From contig DATANR010000448.1 of the NCBI GenBank assembly GCA_036266155.1, positions 1 through 10,923 on the forward strand: a stretch of DNA of 10,923 nucleotides. The letters are read 5' to 3'. Shown piece by piece: positions 7,226 through 10,923 of the stretch. Numbering within the stretch: position 1 is the stretch's first letter; each line of letters starts with the position of its first letter. Origin of the DNA: SIAJ01 sp036266155 (lineage in GTDB: Bacteria; Planctomycetota; Planctomycetia; Gemmatales; Gemmataceae). A program made the translations under genes and the position numbers. The notes under the pieces were generated by a model that was not told the origin of the DNA, ran no database searches, and saw only the letters and a program-made list of their open reading frames with translations.

Positions 7226-8653
7226 ACGAATGGAACAGGCAACGAGGCACCAATCGTTCGCCGCCACTTCCTCCGCGACTGCGGCGTGGGGCTCGGCAAG
7301 ATTGCGCTGGGGTCATTGCTCGCAGGCGCTACGCCGCAAGCGGCGTGGGCGGCCAATCCGTTCGCGCCGAAGAAGCCGCACTTCGCGGGCAAGGCCAAGG
7401 CGGTCATTCACCTGTTCATGGCCGGAGCGCCGAGTCAGCTCGATTTGTTCGACTACAAACCGGCGCTCGTGAAGTATGCGGGCAAGACGATTCCGCCGGA
7501 GATTACTGGTGGGCAGCGCTTCGCCTTCATTCGTTCGGATGCCGCGGCGCTCGGGCCGCAGTTCAGGTTTCGGCGGGCTGGCCAATCGGGTGCGGAGATT
7601 GCCGACGTGTTGCCGCATCTGGCCCGCATCATCGACGATGTGTGCATGATCAAGTCGGTGCACACCGATCAGTTCAATCACGCGCCGGCACAGATTTTCT
7701 TCAACACCGGCTTTGGGCAACCGGGTCGCCCGAGCATGGGCTCGTGGGTGACCTATGGACTCGGCGCCGAGACCGCGGACTTGCCGGCCTTCGTCGTCAT
7801 GTCGACGGGCACCGGCATCAGCGGCGGAGCGGCCAATTGGTCGAGCGGTTTTCTGCCGAGCGTTTACACCGGCGTCCGCTTTCGCAACACGGGCGATCCG
7901 ATCTTGAACGTGTCGAGCCCCAAGGGCGTCGATCCGGCATTGCAAAAGGACACGCTCGGCCTCATCGAGCAGCTCAACAAGAAGCACCTCGACACCGTTG
8001 GCGATCCGGAAATTGTCACGCGGATCGCGTCTTACGAGATGGCCTCGCGACTGCAAACGAGCGCGCCGGAATTGACCGACCTGCGCAAGGAGAGTCAGAA
8101 GACGCTCGACCTCTATGGCGCTGACCCGGACAAGCCGTCGTTCGCTCGCGCGTGCTTGCTGGCTCGGCGGATGGTCGAACGCGGCGTGCGGTTCATCAAC
8201 ATTTACAACGAGGGCTGGGACGCGCATTCGGACGTCATCGGCAATCACAAAGGCAACTGTGAGAAGACCGATCGTGCCAGCGCCGCCCTCGTCGAAGATC
8301 TGAAACAACGCGGTTTGCTCGATTCAACGCTTGTGATCTGGGGCGGCGAGTTCGGTCGTACGCCGATGATCGAGCAGAATCCGGCCCTGGGCCGCAAGCT
8401 GGGCCGCGATCACCATCCGAACGGCTACACGATGTGGCTCGCCGGCGGCGGCATCAAAGCCGGCATTACGCATGGCGCCACCGATGAACTTGGCTACAAC
8501 GTGACCGAGAAGCCGGTGCATATTCACGACTTGCAAGCGACAATTCTGCACTGTTTGGGCCTCGATCACGAGCGGCTCACGTTCCGCTACGCCGGCCGCG
8601 ATTTCCGCTTGACCGACGTGCACGGCAAGGTTGTCCGCGATATTCTTGTCTGA
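7223..8653 (+). CDS. DUF1501 family protein with Tat-type signal peptide
   Basis: A 476-residue protein of the DUF1501 family, which is related to the alkaline phosphatase/sulfatase fold; its reaction is not known. It starts at GTG 7223, supported by AGGAG at ideal spacing. The N-terminus has a twin-arginine motif (RRHFLRD from Arg13), a hydrophobic stretch at about 20-36 and a likely cleavage site AWA-A near 43, so export in folded form through Tat is expected. Family motifs: MAGAPSQLDLFD (66-77), VHTDQFNHAPAQIFF, GWDAH (331-335), EFGRTPM (376-382) and GRDHHPNGY (394-402). The conserved Asp, Glu and His residues in these motifs are where related phosphatase-fold enzymes bind metal, but binding here is inference. 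It is coupled to the upstream PSCyt1-PSCyt2-PSD1 gene. Length and motifs are normal, with no sign of decay. Confidence 0.95.
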   Translation: MTNGTGNEAPIVRRHFLRDCGVGLGKIALGSLLAGATPQAAWAANPFAPKKPHFAGKAKAVIHLFMAGAPSQLDLFDYKPALVKYAGKTIPPEITGGQRFAFIRSDAAALGPQFRFRRAGQSGAEIADVLPHLARIIDDVCMIKSVHTDQFNHAPAQIFFNTGFGQPGRPSMGSWVTYGLGAETADLPAFVVMSTGTGISGGAANWSSGFLPSVYTGVRFRNTGDPILNVSSPKGVDPALQKDTLGLIEQLNKKHLDTVGDPEIVTRIASYEMASRLQTSAPELTDLRKESQKTLDLYGADPDKPSFARACLLARRMVERGVRFINIYNEGWDAHSDVIGNHKGNCEKTDRASAALVEDLKQRGLLDSTLVIWGGEFGRTPMIEQNPALGRKLGRDHHPNGYTMWLAGGGIKAGITHGATDELGYNVTEKPVHIHDLQATILHCLGLDHERLTFRYAGRDFRLTDVHGKVVRDILV

Positions 8654-8758
8654 TTCACAGACGCCATCGACCAGTTCGGCTATGGCGGAATCGTGCCGCG
8701 CCGTAGACTGATGGCATAGCGCTGGCGAAATCCCACGTTGCACAACTCCCGCCGATTC

Positions 8759-8782
8759 ATGGCGAAGGAGCCAAAGAGATGA
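8759..8782 (+). other. Seven-codon leader frame overlapping the HlyD start (ATGA)
   Basis: ATG 8759 opens a frame encoding MAKEPKR that ends at TGA 8780-8782, overlapping the HlyD ATG 8779-8781 as ATGA. The AAGGAG used by the HlyD gene (8765-8770) lies inside it. It has no ribosome binding site of its own that I can see. It may be incidental, or it may couple initiation. Confidence 0.2.
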
Positions 8783-9996
8783 CTGAGCACCCCGATGGCG
8801 TCGCCGTCAACGGCTCGGCGACGTTGGCCGACCGCGTGAAGGAACTCGACCTGGCCGGCAAGCTGGATGTGCCCAAGCATTCGTCCGGCACAGCGTGGCT
8901 GCCGTGGCTCTTGTGTGGGCTGTTGGCGTTCGGCTGGGCGGGCTTCGCGATCATGAAGTATCGTCCGCCGCCGCCCAAGGCCGCCGATCCGTCGCCGGCG
9001 GCCAACACGGCCAAGGCCACCGTTGGCGCCGACGCTATTACGTTGGAGGTGAAGGGTTATCTCATCCCGACGCAATCGATCTCCATCAGCCCCATCGACG
9101 TCGCCGGCCGCGTGGTCAAGTTGAATATCGAAGAGGGCATGTCGTTCAAGAAGGGCGATGTGCTCGCGGAAATTGATTCGACCCCCTATGAGGCCCTCAA
9201 GGCTGAAGCAACGGCCAACGTGGCGGCTGCGAAAGCGCGCTTTGTCGAAACGGATTCGGGCAGTCGTCCAGAGGAAATCGCGCAGGCCAAGGCTGAACTC
9301 GATGAAGCCAAGGCGCTCCTCGAGCAGTTTCGCCGCGAGTGGCAACGCTTCGAAACACAAAAAACTCTTTCGATCACCACTCGCGAATACGAGCAGGCCG
9401 AGTCGTCTTATCGGTCGCAAGAAAAACGCGTCGAGTCGAAGAAGAAGGCGTTCGACTTGATCGAATTGGGTCCGCGTAAGGAACGTAAGGAAGCAGCCAA
9501 AGCGGAATACGACTCGGCTCTAGCTCGGCTGCGTCAGGCCGACTGGAAGATCGAGAACTGTACGATCAAGTCGCCGGTCACCGGCGTCATTCTGACCAAG
9601 AAAGCTGAAATCGGCAGTCTGCTTAATCCGGTCGTCGGCGGCGTCTCCACAAACCTCTGCGACATCGCCGACCTGCGCAAGCTCGAAGTTGATCTCGAAG
9701 TCAATGAGCGCGACATCGCCAAGGTCCGGCTCGACCAGGAGTGCCGCATCAAGACTGATGCTTATCCGGATCGGCCTTACGAGGGCTTCGTCGAGCGTGT
9801 GATGCCGATCGCGAACCGAGCGAAGAGCGTGGTTCCGGTGCGCATCAAGGTGATCCCACGGGAAGGCGAGAAGCAGGGCCAGTATTTGAAACCCGAAATG
9901 GGTGTGACGGTCACGTTCTTGAATCGGCAAGTCAACGACGATTACAAGAAGCAGATGCGCAAGCGGATGGAAGACGACGCGGACGCGCCCAAGTAG
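8779..9996 (+). CDS. HlyD/MacA-type periplasmic adaptor (membrane fusion protein)
   Basis: A 405-residue adaptor that should link an inner-membrane ABC transporter to the outer envelope. ATG 8779 has AAGGAG (8765-8770) 8 nt upstream. A cytoplasmic N-terminus of about 38 residues, long for the family, precedes one membrane segment (about 40-59), then a proline-rich linker. The first lipoyl half-motif lies at about 90-133 (VAGRVVKLNIEEGMSFKKGD), followed by a long charged helical hairpin or coiled coil (about 134-253) and the second lipoyl half (CTIKSPVTGVILTKKAEIGS, about 258-277). The beta-barrel and membrane-proximal parts run to about 390 (LEVDLEVNERDIAKV, YEGFVERVMPIANRAKSVVPV), ending in a charged tail. 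The ABC ATPase gene follows 47 nt later, so the pair forms the start of an export or lipoprotein-transport system of MacAB/LolCDE style. The substrate is unknown. Confidence 0.92.
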   Translation: MTEHPDGVAVNGSATLADRVKELDLAGKLDVPKHSSGTAWLPWLLCGLLAFGWAGFAIMKYRPPPPKAADPSPAANTAKATVGADAITLEVKGYLIPTQSISISPIDVAGRVVKLNIEEGMSFKKGDVLAEIDSTPYEALKAEATANVAAAKARFVETDSGSRPEEIAQAKAELDEAKALLEQFRREWQRFETQKTLSITTREYEQAESSYRSQEKRVESKKKAFDLIELGPRKERKEAAKAEYDSALARLRQADWKIENCTIKSPVTGVILTKKAEIGSLLNPVVGGVSTNLCDIADLRKLEVDLEVNERDIAKVRLDQECRIKTDAYPDRPYEGFVERVMPIANRAKSVVPVRIKVIPREGEKQGQYLKPEMGVTVTFLNRQVNDDYKKQMRKRMEDDADAPK

Positions 9997-10016
9997 GACA
10001 GGTTTCCAACCTGTCC
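9996..10016. repeat. Perfect 9-bp-stem palindrome at the HlyD stop codon
   Basis: GGACAGGTT (9996-10004) and AACCTGTCC (10008-10016) are exact reverse complements around a 3-nt loop. The last base of the HlyD TAG stop (9994-9996) is the first base of the stem. It sits in the 47-nt gap before the ATPase gene and ends 15 nt before the ATPase Shine-Dalgarno. There is no T-run. It could be a dispersed hairpin repeat or an mRNA-processing hairpin. Confidence 0.8.
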
Positions 10017-10043
10017 CGTTCGTTGAATAGGTAGGAGTCGCTG

Positions 10044-10778
10044 ATGCCCGCGGCAGGTCAGCCGGTCGTCCGTGTTCGTGAGTTGTACAAATCGTTCGTG
10101 CGCGGCACCGAAGAGATTCGCGTCCTGCAGAAGCTCACGCTCGACGTGCCGGCCGGCGAGTTCCTCGCCCTCATGGGGCCGTCCGGCTCGGGAAAAACGA
10201 CGCTTCTCAACCTGATCGCGGGCCTCGATTCGCCCACCGGTGGCGACATTTTTGTCGGCGACGAGCATGTGTCGGTCATGTCCGAAAGCGAACTGGCTCG
10301 CTGGCGGACGCGCAGCGTCGGCTTTGTGTTTCAGTTCTATAACCTGCTGCCGGTGCTCACGGCCTATGAGAATGTCGAGTTACCGTTGTTACTGCTTCCC
10401 TTGAGCAAGGAACAACGACGCCGACAGGTGTTGACCGCCCTCGATCTTGTCGGCTTGCGCGACCGCATGGACCATCGGCCCGCGATGCTCTCCGGCGGGC
10501 AGCAACAACGCGTCGGCATCGCGCGGGCAATGGTGACCGATCCGTCCCTCATCGTGGCCGACGAGCCGACCGGCGACCTCGACACGAAATCGGCGGATGA
10601 GGTTCTCAACATCATGCAGATTCTCTGCAAGCAACTGAACAAGACGGTCATCATGGTGACGCACGACCCGCATGCGGCTGAGCGTGCGGGGCGGGTGCTG
10701 CATCTGGAAAAGGGCCGGTTGGTGTTGGACGACACCAGGACGGCGGATTTGGGGAAACGGGCGAGCGGAGCGGCGTAA
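10044..10778 (+). CDS. ABC transporter ATPase, MacB/LolD-like
   Basis: A 244-residue cytoplasmic ATPase expected to power a MacB- or LolCE-type permease working with the HlyD adaptor encoded just upstream. ATG 10044 has TAGGAG (10032-10037) 6 nt upstream. All motifs are intact: Walker A GPSGSGKTT (45-53), Q-loop Gln97 in FQFYNLLP (typical of the MacB/LolD/FtsE group), signature LSGGQQQR (149-156), Walker B LIVADEP with Asp173 and catalytic Glu174, D-loop GDLD (177-180) and switch His207 in VTHD. Length fits a stand-alone LolD-type subunit; a fused MacB membrane domain is absent, so a separate permease gene is expected, probably to the right. Unusually, the last five codons and the stop (10761-10778) lie inside the first unit of a 46-bp tandem array, so the C-terminal ASGAA comes from repeat sequence. 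This tail is beyond the ATPase core and should do little harm. Confidence 0.95.
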   Translation: MPAAGQPVVRVRELYKSFVRGTEEIRVLQKLTLDVPAGEFLALMGPSGSGKTTLLNLIAGLDSPTGGDIFVGDEHVSVMSESELARWRTRSVGFVFQFYNLLPVLTAYENVELPLLLLPLSKEQRRRQVLTALDLVGLRDRMDHRPAMLSGGQQQRVGIARAMVTDPSLIVADEPTGDLDTKSADEVLNIMQILCKQLNKTVIMVTHDPHAAERAGRVLHLEKGRLVLDDTRTADLGKRASGAA

Positions 10779-10923
10779 GCCGCCCGATGATGGAATAGAG
10801 CGAACGGCGAGCGGAGCGGCGTAAGCCGCCCGATGATGGAATAGAGCGAACGGCGAGCGGAGCGGCGTAAGCCGCCCGATGATGGAATAGAGCGAACGGC
10901 GAGCGGAGCGGCGTAAGCCGCCC
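10761..10923. repeat. Perfect 46-bp tandem array (3 full units plus 25 nt), each with a GTAA-loop hairpin; cut by window end
   Basis: Units start at 10761, 10807, 10853 and 10899. The first three are identical over 46 bp and the last matches over the 25 nt available, so the array may continue. Each unit contains GCGGC-GTAA-GCCGC, a 5-bp stem closed by a GNRA-type tetraloop (first copy 10770-10783), followed by a spacer beginning CGATGATGGAATAG. In unit 1 the TAA in the loop is the stop codon of the ATPase gene. Since 46 is not a multiple of three, the array is not a coding repeat. It contains no variable spacers and is not a CRISPR. Perfect identity suggests recent expansion, or an assembly artefact near a contig edge. 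Confidence 0.93.

Noticed and set aside
7313..8308. 331-codon minus-strand frame opposite the DUF1501 gene
   Set aside because: Arginine-rich shadow frame with no motifs; the plus strand encodes a full DUF1501 protein.
10761..10923. CRISPR array
   Set aside because: All 46 bp of each unit are identical, with no variable spacers and no cas genes nearby; it is a simple tandem repeat.

Overview
The window looks like a piece of a Planctomycetes chromosome. Planctomycete-type secreted cytochrome proteins (PSCyt1, PSCyt2/DUF1549 and PSD1/DUF1553 domains) sit next to a DUF1501 protein with a Tat-type signal, a neighbourhood characteristic of that phylum. The DNA is GC-rich overall. No rRNA, complete tRNA or CRISPR array was found. 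Genus or species cannot be told from this sequence.

Region 1 (1-2402) is accessory DNA. It opens with the last 40 codons of a probable transposase, then a small unknown membrane-anchored or lipoprotein-like protein (189-722), a gene-free stretch (723-1053), and an ISKra4-type transposase on the minus strand (1054-2402). That transposase is split over two frames. The frames meet at an A AAA AAG heptamer in exactly the phase needed for a -1 ribosomal frameshift, and the DDE residues are intact in the downstream frame.

Region 2 (2403-8653) is a three-gene, plus-strand block of exported proteins: a cytochrome-c/WD40 propeller fusion, a 1010-residue PSCyt1-PSCyt2-PSD1 protein, and a DUF1501 protein with a twin-arginine signal. 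The last two genes are 4 nt apart, with the Shine-Dalgarno of the second lying in the end of the first. A perfect 31-bp inverted repeat separates the first two genes. The set is probably a cell-envelope module, but its substrate and reaction are unknown.

Region 3 (8654-10923) encodes two parts of a tripartite (MacA/MacB- or LolD-like) ABC system: a HlyD-type periplasmic adaptor and an ATPase with all ABC motifs. The permease is not present and may lie beyond the right edge. The adaptor's stop codon abuts a 9-bp-stem palindrome. The ATPase's last five codons and stop belong to the first unit of a perfect 46-bp tandem array, each unit carrying a GTAA-loop hairpin, which runs off the end of the window.

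No clearly new multi-gene system is visible. The strongest points for follow-up are the transposase frameshift site, the 46-bp hairpin array that contains a stop codon, and the set of different palindromes placed directly after successive genes.
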